Below, in pieces: positions 13,689-27,050 of a stretch of DNA of 64,000 bases. The DNA comes from Neurospora tetrasperma FGSC 2508 (Eukaryota; Ascomycota; Sordariomycetes; Sordariales; Sordariaceae): positions 2,738,029 through 2,802,028 of the forward strand of contig NW_009799099.1 in NCBI RefSeq assembly GCF_000213175.1, in the 5' to 3' direction. The notes under the pieces are model-generated. The model was not told the DNA's origin. It was given only the letters and a program-made list of their open reading frames with translations, and searched no databases. Each line of letters begins with the position of its first letter. Position 1 is the first letter of the stretch. A program made the translations under genes and the position numbers.

Positions 13689-13942
13689 TATAACAGGTCT
13701 ACTAGAGTATTATATAACGAGTAGTTATATAAGGTTGAAATGATATATTTAATAAAGAGAGTAAAAGGGAAGATTGTACTATAAGGGTGTAGTTAAAAGA
13801 AGGTTTTATAGTCGGGTGCACGGGCCCGGCAAATATATGGATCCGACCAATTAGGAGGCTCGTATCCTTATTAATACGGCCGACCCGCCTTAGCAGACTT
13901 GGTAAAGCCGAGTCTTTAATCCTAGGCGCTAGCCCTATAACA
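13689..13942 (-). repeat. Family B LTR (5' LTR of copy 1)
   Basis: A 254-bp partner of 4222-4475, followed by ATACT. The shared upstream block AGAGGGTTAAATATAATA is also found, in reverse complement, beside the 5' LTR of copy 2. Confidence 0.8.
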
Positions 13943-16900
13943 ATACTGCTAATTTAACTAACTAAATAAAAAATCTTCGAATTAACCGCACTAACTGATA
14001 ACCCCTATTCGATAATATCAACTAACTTCCCACTCATCTTCGTAATTATATACCGCTTCCAACTATTAGTCACTAAATATCTAACTAAATTATATAAATA
14101 AACCCTAAAGGCTTAACGGACTAAGCTCTAACTAACGAGAAAGAAACTAAGTAATAGGAATATTAAACTTATTAATAGGGGATACTTCCGGTAATATTGA
14201 CCAACGGCGGTTACCTTCCTTCTACTATTCTAAAGGTCCCCGCCTCTTTAATATGCTTAATTTTCTACTAAGGTACTTATCCTATTAATAATTCGCAATC
14301 TATCCACTTTAACGTTAATTTTAATACTTCTAATCTATTAATTAAAGCTAATAATAATAATATAATAATAAACAATTCGGCACTTTGCGAAATATTTGAA
14401 GATTTATATAATTATATTAAAGAATTAGAAAATTAAAACTAGACTTTTATTAATTCTATTTCTAAAGTTAATATAGGCTATTATCTATCTATTAAGGAGG
14501 AGTTATTTAAAGTCCTTAATAATAGAATATACTTCCTTAATATAGAACCGGATAAGAAGAAGAAGGGCGTATATTAAAATAGTAAGATTAATATTTATAC
14601 GGCCTTTTATAGGTTTAAAAATATAATTAAGGGGTATCTAAAAGATTATCCGGAAAGACGTTAGACTATTACTAATAATTTTAACTAATTATTTCAAAGT
14701 ATAGCACTATATTAATAGAGTTTCTCTCTTTCCGAGGATAAATATAATAATTTTCGTAATAATTTTAATAGAATTCTTAATACATTTAGCTCTATTTTTG
14801 GAACTAAGCCTTATAATGCCTAGAAATAGCTCAATATAAACAAATTTACTATAGAATTATATAAATTTAATAAATTATCGCTATGCAACTATTTAACCGT
14901 ACTATTTAAGTACATTCGCTTTTGGAGAAACGTTTCTAATTTCTAATTATATAATCGCTTATAGAATAATTTACACCCTATAATATAAATTATGTGCGTT
15001 TCCCCTAAATAGAACATTCGTTTTAGCGATTATATTAGTAGGATTAAATAGAAGGCTTTACTTATACGTTAATAATTTTTCGAAGTACCGAAAGCTAGCC
15101 GGTTAATTTATTATACAATTAATAATTCTAATAATAAGGATAATATTTCTAACGTTTATACTAGTTTTTAGGGAAACTATAATAGTAGTAAACCTTTTAA
15201 AAAAAAACTTTTTATTTTATAATAACGGGTTCAGTAGTAAATCGGACGGAAAGTTTTATTTTAATAAAGGATTCTAGAATCTTAGTAATAAATTCGATAA
15301 GTATAATATTAGCCGGTCGGGTAATAATAATAGCTACTAATATTATTAGGGTAAAAAGTTTGAACGCTATTAAATTTTATAGGACGGTTATTATATTTAT
15401 ACTTCCGCCGTAATAATTTTTACGGACGACTCTAATATAAATAATAAAGTTTACTACTTATAGAACGAAAGTTACTATTTTATCGGTAATTTTGAAAAAG
15501 AGGTAGAAAAATTTATAGTAGGTACTTTTAAAGTTAAATATAATAATAAACTTTCTACCTATTTTACTAATTATTTAACCCCTACTAAACGTTTATTTTT
15601 TAATATTTTATTATTCTATATTCTTTTGTATATAATAAGTAACGAACCGGTAATTATTTTTAATATAATTCCTATTAAAAGTATTAATTCTAATAGGCCC
15701 GTACAACCCCTATTATTAAATTTATTATCTAATACCAATTCTATAATAATTTTTAAATATTTAGAGAAGGTTTAAATGTTTTATAGGTTGTCCGATCCTT
15801 TGTTTAATAATTAAATAATTTCTACCGAGAGTAATTAAAAGCCGTTTAGCCGGGTTAGAATATTAAAGAAAGTAACTGTTTAAGTAAATTTACTAATATT
15901 AATAAACGGACGGAAGCCTGATTTATTAGAAATTTGGTACAAAAGCCAACATGCGCTGCTTATTTTTACCAAAGGATAAATTATTAAAGTAATTCCGGAT
16001 ATTACTCTTAGAAATAGGGAGATAAATTTATAAAAAGTTATATTATACTTATAGGTTAATATTAAATTTAGCCCTAATATACTTATTATTACTATATATT
16101 TTAATTTGGAATATTTATTAATAGTAATAAATAAAGTATTTATTAAATAGTTTTTGCTAAATATAAGATATATAGTAGTACCGCCTAGTATTATAAAGGG
16201 TATTAATTTAAAGACTATTATTGATACAATTACTGAATTTAATTTTTATATAAAAGGAAAGGTCAATAGTATTAAAATTAATATACACTTCCAAATATCC
16301 GCTTTAGTTATTAATAGACTAGGCCTGAATATACTATTAGGAATAAATTTCCTTTATTACTATAGTATAAAGCTAGATTTTAATACTGTACTATACTCCT
16401 TTAAATCGGTTTTTAATATAAAAGTCTAGGGCAAAATCTTTTCTAAAAGAAAAGAAGGGAGGGAGGACGTTTTAATTACCGAAGTTTTTGCTAAATCTAA
16501 TACTCTACTATTAAGGAGTTAATTAAGAATTATTCTAGTAAAATATAGCGCCCAATTTAATAATTAGTATAGTTTAAGTAAATATTCTATTTATAATTTT
16601 TATATATAATACCCTTAATTACTAAATACTATAGTAAATAATAAAACCCGTAAAGTTATACTATATTTTAATTAATTTAAAGAATTAGTATTTATACTTA
16701 GAAGAATACGGATAAGTATAATTATACGACTATCGCCCAAAGTTAGTAAAATAATTATACTAATTAACGCTTCGGATGTAGCTTTTCTCGTCCTCGAGAT
16801 TTAAGCCGGACTTACCTAAGAATAATATACTATATTTATCGATAGAACTATAGAGGATAAAAAGGAAGCAGCTATTAGAAAGAACGCTTTTAAGGTACCT

Positions 16901-17925
16901 TCCTACGGAATTACTAAACCTATTGATATTGAAACTATTCCTTCCAAAGTAGGTATTAGTATTTACAATACTAATTCTAATTTCTTAGAATAAATTAAAA
17001 GCTTCCTAAATAAATATATTAACGTTTTTAGAAATAGAAGGAGTATATTGATAAAAGAAGAAGACAAAATACGTATTAACTTAATTAAGGGATAGTAAAA
17101 TTAATAAAGAATTATTAAACTTTACCCTTTAGGAATTAAAGACTATAAATTCTTTAATAAAGAATATAATAAAATATACGCTCAAGGTAAGATGTTATTT
17201 ATATCTCAACTAATTCCTTTTACTTACCCAGTATTTATTATTTGGAGAAAAGTTAATAGAGTTAATAAAGGACGTATAATAGTAAATCTTCGCCTATTTA
17301 ATAGTATTACTATATTAGATATATATTCTTTGCCTAATTAAAAAGATATTATTAATACAATAGTTAGTAAGAAATTCTTTTTAATCTTCGACGCAGCCGG
17401 ATTTTTCTATTAATTACCTATTTTTATTAAATATTATAACCGTATAGTAATTATTAATCCTTAAGGTTTTAAGCAGTCTAATATTATATTAATAGGTTTT
17501 AAAAACTTTCTAGCCTTTGTACAAAGATTTATAAACAGGCTATTCTTCAAATATTATTCATTCGTACGTACCTATATTAATAGTATTATTATTTTTAATA
17601 ATATTCAAAAAGAATATTTAATACATTTAGCTATTATTATAAGTCTTTTTAATAAATACCGTATTTATATTAGCGCAAATAAATCTTTTGCGGGGTATTA
17701 TTCTATATAATTATTAAGTAGTATCGTCGACGGAAAAGGTCGAAAATGTACAAAAGATTATATTAAAGCCTTCTAGAAACTAACCTTCCCTAATACGTTT
17801 AATAGTTTTAAAATTTATTTCGGTATAGTTAGTTAATTACGTTAAAGTATACTATAATTTGCTGTTAAAGAAGAATTGTTTAACCGAAGGAAGACGGAAC
17901 TACTATAGTAAGTAAGATAGCGGTT
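13943..17925 (+). mobile_element. Ty3/gypsy gag-protease-RT region within unit D
   Basis: The reading is left to right. Gag-type sequence runs to about 15.4 kb. A protease-like segment around 16.15-16.43 kb has a short intact frame resembling the LLGINFL part of retropepsin-like gypsy proteases. A reverse transcriptase follows at about 17.08-17.73 kb, where traces of the RPLNR, FFYQLP and QRFMDRL blocks can be seen. It is a different gypsy lineage from the chromovirus at 4516. The pol is cut after the RT by the LINE insertion and resumes near 24.54 kb. It is old and heavily broken. Confidence 0.65.
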
Positions 17926-17929
17926 CTCG

Positions 17930-20900
17930 TGGGCTCGAAAACAGCATCTATAACCCGCTTATAGAAATTTCTGTATGCAACGACCCCGAAGCTGTACTTA
18001 TCGCAAAGACTTTGGACAAAACAGAGGAAGATAATAAAATACTAAAGAAATTCATCGCTAGAGCGAACAAGTCTACGGACTACAATATCGTTTCGACCGA
18101 GGACCGACGTTAGGTTCGAGAGCTACTTCTTAAATTCGTATAAGTTTATATTAGAAAAAATAGGTCCGTGCGACCCGAAGCTGATAAGGTTGGAACCGAT
18201 TAGTTTATTACTAAGAAGGATTTTAATAATTTGAAGAAGGCTATTTTGAAGGAGATTAAAAAAGGTATTTAGGAGGTATTAAAATAATAAGCCGATATTA
18301 TAATAAAAGCTATCTTAAATAAGATTAGTACTACCCTCTAATAATTACCTACTATTATTATTAAAAGGTTTGTCCCCTTTAACTTCAAATAGTAGTTTAC
18401 TATTAAGGGAATAATTATTACTACCGAATTTATAAACTATTCGAACGAAAATACGAAAACAACCGTAGTAATAACCTTAGACTAGAAGAAACTAAGTTTA
18501 GTAATTAGAATGGTTATTAAAATACTAATATTTAGAAATTATATAATTATTTTTAATAAGTCTATACATAATTAGTATTAGTAAAATTAAGTATAAGCTA
18601 CGGAAGTCTTTAGTAAGGAGGCTTTTATTATTATAAATACTATAAGTATATTAGTCTAGAATATATTTTAAAATAATATTAATAATTATATTATAGTAAA
18701 AGTATTAATAAATATACTAAGAGATAAAAATAAAGAGGTAGCTATTATAAGAATTCGGCCTTAAAAAAGAAGGGACGGAGAAAGTAGAGGTTTATTTTTA
18801 ATAGAAGTTACTATTTTGAAAGTGGCGAAGACGTATACCCTTACGAACCGTTCTAAACCTCGAATAACGTCTAATAATATTTTAAATATTAAAGAATTGG
18901 ATATATAGCGAGATTCTATTATTAGGAAGATATATACGCCTATTATAGTAAAATTAAATATAAGAGAGATTATTTTAGTAAAGTAAATTATTTATTAAAT
19001 AAGGATAGGTTATTAGTCTATTATAAACTATATAGGAAGAAGGGATATTTTATTTATAATTGTAAGGAATACCCCTTTCTCCGGAAGGCTATTGCGAAGG
19101 CATCTATTATATACGCCGAAAGGCCGCGGACGTTCGCCCCCCCTTCGTAAAAACTTAATTAGAAAAATATTAGAGTTAATAATAGAGATTATAGATAAAG
19201 GCATTCTATTAAACGCTCTTCTTAATTCCTATACTATTATTACTTTAGAAAGATAAATTAGAGAAAGTATAAAGAGAGAAGGGCCGAAAAAAATTATTAT
19301 CCCAATATCCCGCCCGAAACCTTTAACTAAATAGGGCCTAATAAATATATATTATCTATACTCCTAAAGTATAAGGAATTAAATATATAGCGGTAATAGT
19401 ACTTATACAATTATAGTTTCCCTAAAGAAAATAATACCCTTATCCTCCGTTAAGGGATTAATAGGAACCCTATTTTAGGGTAATTAATAATTTATTTAAA
19501 AATATTTTATTAGAATATAGGGAAGTTGTATATAAAAGGGAAGCTTCTACTCGAATAAGAGGAGACTTATAATATTATAATAATTTAAGAGTTAAATAGA
19601 AATTTAAATAAGGATATTTATTATTTTAGACGCGGGAGGTATTTTAGGGTTAATTGTATAAAGTAGAGAAGGGCGGTAATATATATAAATAAGAAATAGA
19701 ATTTAAAGGACTTCGATTTTTAAATTAGAAGAGATTAAATTATAATAATATTTATAAACTTAAAAAATCTAACGATTATTTATTCTATTTACTCCTCTAT
19801 TTTAATATAAAGAATATTAAAATACTAATAGAAGTCCCCGCTCTTCGAATTCTTCAAAGTCGGACCCCTAATAAAAAATTAAATTATTATTATCGGGGAC
19901 TTTAACTTCTACTATCCTAATTGGGACTTAGAGAATAGGATTAGCCTAAAATCTATACGCCTCCTTATATAAGTATAATACTAGAGGTTTAATTTATTTT
20001 TCCCCTATAATAAATTAATAAAGTTTAATAATATAATATAAAGAGAAAGAAATAGAATAATCGATTATATATAATTATTACTTAGGGTTGAAGCCGAATA
20101 TTAGGGAGTATAATAGTACGAATAAACCGGCTCGGACTATTACCCTTAGGAAGTTTAAATCTAAGTAAGAAGGAAAAATAAGAGGGTAAAAGAAAAAGGA
20201 AATTATAATTAGAATTTTATAAATACGGTAAAAATGAAAGAGGCGGTAGAGAAACGAATTTTAATCCCGGAAAGGATTAATATAATAGAGGATTTTGAAT
20301 AAGGATTTCGTAGGTTCGATGGAGAATTTACTAATATAGTAGAAGAATTTATCCTATACCGGAAGAAAAGTTGAAGGAGGAGAGCGAATTAATAAATATT
20401 AAAATATGAAATAGTTATAAAGGAAATGTAACGGAAGTATTGGATATAGTTTAAATACTAAATACTATTAAATTAGAGGGAGTTTGTTAAAACGATAATA
20501 AAAAAGAAGAGGATTATTTCGAAAGTATATTAGGTTATATAGTACGAAGGCGTTACCGAAGCTTTAAAGAACCCAAATTAATTTTAGCCTTTAAAGAAAT
20601 AAGCCCGGACCCGAAGTTATTGCTTAATAGATTTACTTAAACTACTAGCCCTCCGAATTAATAAGGGGGTAATAGAAATTAAAAACTATAGTAGTAAGGC
20701 TAAAATCTTTATTAATTACTTCTTCCTAAGGGTAGATATTTTAATAGAATATTTACCGGATTGGATTAAGTTAGTAAATAGTATTAACCTAATAATTATT
20801 AGTAAATTAATTATTAAAAAGAACGTTTAAAACGTCCTCTCCTAAATAATATTTAATAAGGCCCCGGGCGTCGATTAGTATTTAAATAGATTTTTAAAAT

Positions 20901-23900
20901 TATATAAATAACTATTCTAATAAGTAATAATATATTTAATAACCGCTAGCTTCTAATTCGGGCATTTATTATAGCGGTTTAAGGATACAAAAGTAATTGT
21001 CCTTAAAAAATTTAGAAAAAGCGCCGCCTAATAAAAACTAGCGGGCGTATAGAAACTTATATTACTATTTAATAATATTAGAAAAATCTTTAAAGCCCTC
21101 GTAGTTAAAAGATTTATATAAATAGTTAAAGAATTCAATTTCCTACCGGAGGGTTAAATAAGTAACTAGGCGGGCCGTTCGATGGAATTTATAATTTAGG
21201 TAATTATTAATATAATTTATATAGTATAGAAATTCAGAACTATAATATTCCTTATACTCTTCGATTTGAAGGGCGCATTTAATAGGGTTAATTATAAATA
21301 GTTTCTATATACTTTATAAGAAATACAATTCCTAATATAGATTATTAGGTAAATAGTAAGCTTTGTTATAAAAAGGAGAGGTACTCTCTTCTTTAATAAT
21401 AAAATATTTCGCCCTTATACTATTATAATAAGCGTACCTTAGGGCTCCCCCCTCTTACCTATCTTATTTATTCTTTTTATTACTCTATTATACTAAAAGT
21501 TAATAATAATTCCGAATATAATTATAATTAGTTTTATAAATAATACTAATATTATTATAGTAGCCCGTACTACTAAAGAGAATTATTAGACCTTATAAGT
21601 AGTATAGGAAATATATTTAGAATAGGTAGAGGCGAGAAGTATAGAATTTAAAGCGAATAAAATAGAATTAATATGATTCTTAAGGGTCTAATTAAATTAT
21701 AAATTTAATTATAGCACTTATACGGAAGTAGTAAAATAAAAAATAAAGATTTAAATAAATATATTTATAATATTAATAACGAAAACCTAGGGCTATTCCT
21801 TTATTTAAGTAAGGGAAATATATACTAAGTATATTCGTAGTATTATTATATATAGAGCTTTAGTATTCTACTCACTAACCGAAGTCTATAAGAAATTATA
21901 AGGGATTGTAATTAGATTAGTAAAATACTAAATTAAATATTTAAAAGTTATTACTAGGGCGTATAAAATTACGCTAGTATAGAATTTAAAAATAGAAACT
22001 TTTTATTTATTATTCGATTTCTATTTTAATAAAAAAGTCCGGGCCTTTAAAGAAAGGCTTACTCGTATAGATTAAGTAAAGTTCGTTTAGGGAATAGTAA
22101 TTTGAGTAGTTAATTATATTTAAATATAATAAATTAAATATTAATTATTTATTAATAAATTAGAAAATAGTATAGTTACAATTAGGTAGGCTAAGGCGTA
22201 GGTACTAACGGAAAAATTATTAACGATTACGGCCGGTCCCCCTCCGGAATTAGGGACCCTACTACTATTATTATAAGTCCCGGAACTTATAACCGCTAAT
22301 TAAAAAAAATAGTTGGAAAATATAATAAATAGAAAATAAATATCGTATTATAACTACTAATTAGTAGTAATAGTAACTAAATTAAATTAATAGTACGAAT
22401 TTACTATTATTAACTTTACCCCTAAAGGTAATAGTAAAATTATTCAATAATATATAATTAATACGAAGAAGGAAAAGAAATAAAGGAAAAATCGAATGCT
22501 AGAAGAAAATAACGACGAACTATACCTACTATTTAAAGTAAAGAACTCCCTCCTAATTTAAATTAGAATAGAAATTATAGGACTCCGGGCCTTTCTTTTC
22601 TAGAGAAAGGTGCTAGGCGTCCAAATACCTATTTACGCTTATAAATTAAAAAAGGAGACCTTTACTTATATTATTTTAAATTACCTTAATACAAAAAGCT
22701 TTTTTTAATCGGATATTAAAAATTAATTACTAACGAAAGAAATATTCTAAAATTATTTAAATAATAGAATTAAAACTAAGAAGATTCTATTATAGGCATT
22801 AAAATTAAGTAGATTAAAGGAATACCGTCTAGTAATCGAATTAAAGGAGGAATAGTATAAGGAAAATATAAAGTACTCTTAAAAAGAAAGTAGATTATTA
22901 ATAATATTAGAATAAAGAGAATAAAGGGACGGGGAGGAAATAATTGTACTAATTATAAATATTATTTATATTATAAGTATAGTAAAAACCGGAATACTAT
23001 CTATTTAATATTTAGTTACGTTTAAAAGCTCTTCGAGAAATTCTATTATATAAATTTAATTCGTAGTAATATTATAGCGCTACTAAATCCAATTATTTTT
23101 TAAAATAGGGCGGTTAAGAGTATTGATAGCTATAGGGCTATTAGGGGTAGTACTACTACTATTAGAATTAAAGACTATATAAATAGGAATAGTTATATTA
23201 CTACTATTAAAACTGGATATAATACGCGCGGGAATAGTTATACTACCGCTAAAATTAAAAATAATATAAATTAAATTTATCGTACTACTAATATTAAAGT
23301 TAGAGTGAATACAACTATAGAGAATATCCTTTACGTATAACGTATAGTATCCCTTCTACTAGAAGGTAGTAGTATTATAGTGTAAAGTATAAAGAAAATT
23401 AGCGATATTATACGGGAGGTTATTTTATAGCGAGCGTATATATATTTAGAAAAATACTAAATAGTACGAGTAAAGATATCTAGCCTCTAATTGAAATTAG
23501 TCGGACTATTTATTATTATAATAATAATTGTAAACTAAATAATATTATATATATTATAGAAACTAATAGGGACGTTTAATATATATTTATTGGTAATATA
23601 GTTATAAGTTGCAATTTGGGGGTCGGCAATTAGGAACGAACGTTAATTAGAAAAGGAAAATAAAAAGAAAAGAAAAGCGGGACTTATAGGATACTAAAAT
23701 AAAATAGGTTTTATTAGTAATAATTTTAAAAAAAGTATTAGGGCTGTTGGATTTTTAATCGGAGTTTAGGATTATAATAAAATTTAAAGTATAATAGAAA
23801 TAAAGGATTTTATAAACAGTATTAGACGGGTAAGTATAAGGTTAAGAACGATAGGAGAAATAAATATACTAATTTAGAGGGATTCTAAAATCCGTATTAC

Positions 23901-24540
23901 TACAAAATACGTAGGAGAATACTATAGGCTCTAAGTAAACTAGAGCTATAAAATTAGGGGAGGATATAAAACCTGGAAACGGTTTGGGGGAGGAGATTTC
24001 CGGATTAAAAGTAAGGTCGATCGGGCTAGAACGGTTATAATTAAAAGAAACTATTTTAGAGAATATTATAATAGGGAAGAAGGGAGGTAGGTAGGAATTA
24101 GGAAGGGGCGCTATAGGGAAGATTATATAAATAAAAGAAAAAGCCCTTATATTATTATAAATAGAAATAAAATTAAAGAATAGGAAGTAAAGGGACGGAG
24201 CGGAGGTAAATACAAACAGGAGGGATAAAGTGGAGGAGTGGGGATATAAGCGGGAAAATAGGATGGAAAAGTGGGAAGAAAGTAAAGAAAGAAGTAATAA
24301 GAGCTATAATAGAAAGGCGGCGAGGGAAAACAGTATTCTTAATTATAGTCCTATTATTCTTATTATTCTAATATTAGAATAATATAGTAAAAGAAAAAAC
24401 AAAATTAGTTCATTATAGTAATAAGTAAAAACTGTTATAATTATAAATAAAGTAGGAGTAGTGTAAGTAAATTATAATTGAAATAAAGCTAGGGGTTTTC
24501 ATCTAGCGGCGCTTAACGCCGTACGGTTTTCCCCTTTAAA
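17930..24540 (+). mobile_element. Tad1-like LINE (non-LTR retrotransposon), RIP-degraded
   Basis: An ORF1-like stretch spans about 17.93-19.15 kb, with a short cysteine-containing knuckle-like patch near 19.06 kb. An AP-endonuclease trace, with a GDFN-PNW block near 19.90 kb, follows to about 20.1 kb. The reverse transcriptase runs about 20.9-22.0 kb and is clear from DLKGAFN, VPQGSPL-PILF and an ADD-like site. A C-terminal zinc-like tail extends to about 22.86 kb. All frames are littered with stops. The last 1.6 kb before 24.54 kb has no domain I can name and may be 3' UTR or a further insertion. The 3' end holds a GC-rich hairpin. Insertion separates gypsy RT from gypsy RNase H. A target duplication could not be read securely, so the ends are within about 30 bp at best. 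Confidence 0.65.
24507..24521 (+). other. GC hairpin at the LINE 3' end
   Basis: CGGCG-CTTAA-CGCCG forms a perfect 5-bp stem with a 5-nt loop. It retains GC in surroundings that are otherwise strongly AT-shifted and lies about 20-30 bp before host pol sequence resumes. LINE 3' ends are often recognised by the element's own reverse transcriptase as RNA stem-loops; applying that here is inference. Confidence 0.5.
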
Positions 24541-27050
24541 GAATTAGAAAAGGACCCTATGCCAATAAAGCGCTATAGTTATATAGAAAGGGCAAAAGAA
24601 TATTATTATTACTATAGTAAGTATACGAATTAAATAATTTATAAGTGGATTTAATAAAATAAACAAAACAAATATATACGTCGAAAGTTAAATTCGAACC
24701 GACCTCTAAGGAGTATAAAGCTTTCTATATTATATAAGAAAACTTATACAATTAAGCCTATTTTTTCTATTATATAAAGAGCGAAGTATTCTTTATTAAA
24801 ATAGATATAAGCGGTTCGGCTTACGGGGTTTACGTCTTCTAATTAAAATACCTATAGGACGGAGAATCTATCCCTGAAATAAGTAAAATTCCACTAACTA
24901 TAATTAAACTAATATACTTCCTATTAAGATTGATATTCCCTATTGAGAAGAAATATAATTTTATAGAAGTAGAGATTACGGCTATTATTTAGGCCCTACG
25001 AAAACGTTAAAAAATAATTTAATTTAACGAATATCGGGTTAATATTATTACTAACTACACCTCTACTGCTAAAATTATTAAATATACTTCGCTACATCTT
25101 TTGAAATCTAATTAAAATTAACCCGAAGTTTATAAATACAACTAATTAAGTATCCTAATTTAATTTAAATATATTTAACATCCCTAAACCGTTAAATATT
25201 ATTCTAAATATTTTATTAAAATTACTAATTGCCAAATAAATTAATAAAAATAATACATTAAATAAATTAGCCAATATTTAGTCTAACTTTATACAAATAG
25301 AAAATATTAGCTATTAGGACAATTTTAACGCTTTTTCTCTTATATATACAAAAGTTATTATAAATATATATTAAGTATTACCGATTATCCCTCCGGAATT
25401 TTACTAATAATTAATTAAAGTTTATCCCGAGGACTCTAAATATATTAGGGTTCTCTATCTAATTAATAAGGCTAACACCCTAAGGTACGTTTATATATAA
25501 TAATTAGGAAAGCACCTAAATCTATTAGTAGGTCCCTACCTACTCAAAGATAAACTATTTTACTATATTAACTATTAAAACGTATAGCGGCTATATATTC
25601 CTCGAATTTATATATAGAGAATACTAGAGTTAATATATAATAAAAAGTACTACTTTAGGGTTAACCGGATAATAGATAATTTATTATACTTTTATATAAG
25701 AAAGAAGATTTAGATAGTATACAAATATATTAAATATTATAAAATTTATTATTAGAATTAATAGGACCAGTAACTAACCTCTAGAGAATTATTACTAATC
25801 CGAACGTTCCTAAGGCCGTTCTGTACAATAATTATAAACTTTATTACTGATATACCGGTAATTAAAGTAACTAGTACAATATAGGCTCTCAAGGGTTTTC
25901 CAGAGTTTAATATAATATATACTATTATTTACAAACTTAGTAAGAAAGTACTATTAATAACTAATTATTCTACCTACAGTATACGAAAATAGGCTAAAGT
26001 ACTACTTCGGACTTTATAACTCTATAATTAGGGTTTACTAGTAGCAATTATTAATAATCGGGATTCTAAATTTATTTTAGTAATTTGGAAGAGTATCTTC
26101 GAAGTATTAGTAGTTAATCTACTATTTTTAATAGTATACTATGTGCAAATTAATAGACAATCGGAGAGAATTAACTAGACTATTAAAATAGCTATTCGAA
26201 TATAATATATAATAAGTATTATTCCTTAGACGTTAATACTAGCAATATTATAATACAATTTGAATAATACTATTTAATCTATAATTAGGTTATTACTAAA
26301 CGAATTAGTATACGGCTTTAAATTATAGGCCGCCTTCGATCCATTCGTACTAAATAATTAGGAAATTACTACTATAGAATCTTTAGTTCTTATTTATTAA
26401 AAATATTAATTTAAAACTACAAAGCTTATTAATCGGATTAGAATAATTATTAAAGAGTAATACGATTCTAGGCATTCCCTAGTAACTTTCAAAGTAAATA
26501 ATAAAATTCATTTACAATTTAGGAAAGGCTATTATCTACTTAGAAGTCCGAAGAAGAAATAGTTAATAAAGCGAATAGGTCTCTATTATATTTTCGAAAA
26601 AATTAGTCCGTTAGTTTATAAATTTAACTTACCTAGTACTTAGTATACCTATCCTATTATATTTATAGTATATTTTTATAAGCTAGTACAAGGCCTGGAT
26701 TTATTTAATTGCAAAATATTATTCCCGCTACTAATTAAAATAGATAGGTAAGAGGAATAGGAAATTGAAAATTTTATTACTAAAAATTAGGGTCTGTTAA
26801 ACGTATAGTATTTAATTAAGTAAATTAAATATTAAAATAAGTATAATATATAGGAGCTATATAGTAAATTTATAAGGAATTTAAAGGAAATAATAGAAGT
26901 ATTCAATGTAGAATATCCGTTAGAATTACTATTCTAAAATAATTATAAAAAGGTAATTTAGCGTATTGGAAGTATATTTTATTGGATATAATATTAAAAT
27001 TAATAGAGGAGGTGACAACCTTTTCGTCGAAAAAGGGGAAGGTCACTGGA
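24541..27050 (+). mobile_element. Gypsy RNase H-integrase region, continuation after the LINE
   Basis: RNase H-type sequence is visible about 24.7-25.0 kb, with a trace of the FIDxDAS-GFG block. Integrase follows about 25.7-26.2 kb, with traces of the MDFVTDLP, CKFSKK and SDRDxKF blocks and the QTDGQSER region. A chromodomain-like patch lies near 26.8 kb. The pol sequence fades by about 27.04 kb at a purine-rich GAAAAAGGGGAAGG. It belongs with the RT at 17.08-17.73 kb. It is broken along its whole length. Confidence 0.65.

Larger units (their letters stand above)
4222..13942 (-). mobile_element. Gag-only LTR retroelement copy 1 (family B), split by a chromovirus
   Basis: Terminal repeats of 254 bp lie at 4222-4475 and 13689-13942, flanked by ATACC on the left and ATACT on the right. 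Compared with copy 2 at 31429-33604, this copy lies in reverse orientation: the polypyrimidine complement of a polypurine tract (ACCCCCCTACTCCCC) adjoins the left repeat. Its internal region is broken at 4516 by a complete-ended chromovirus. Without that insertion and one target copy, the element is about 2.23 kb, matching the 2.18 kb of copy 2. The only coding trace is gag-like; there is no room for pol. It is therefore a non-autonomous family, old and heavily broken. Confidence 0.75.

Noticed and set aside
16154-16429. A stand-alone small gene
   Set aside because: It lies between gag and RT in the gypsy sequence and resembles the protease part of that element, so it is part of the fossil.
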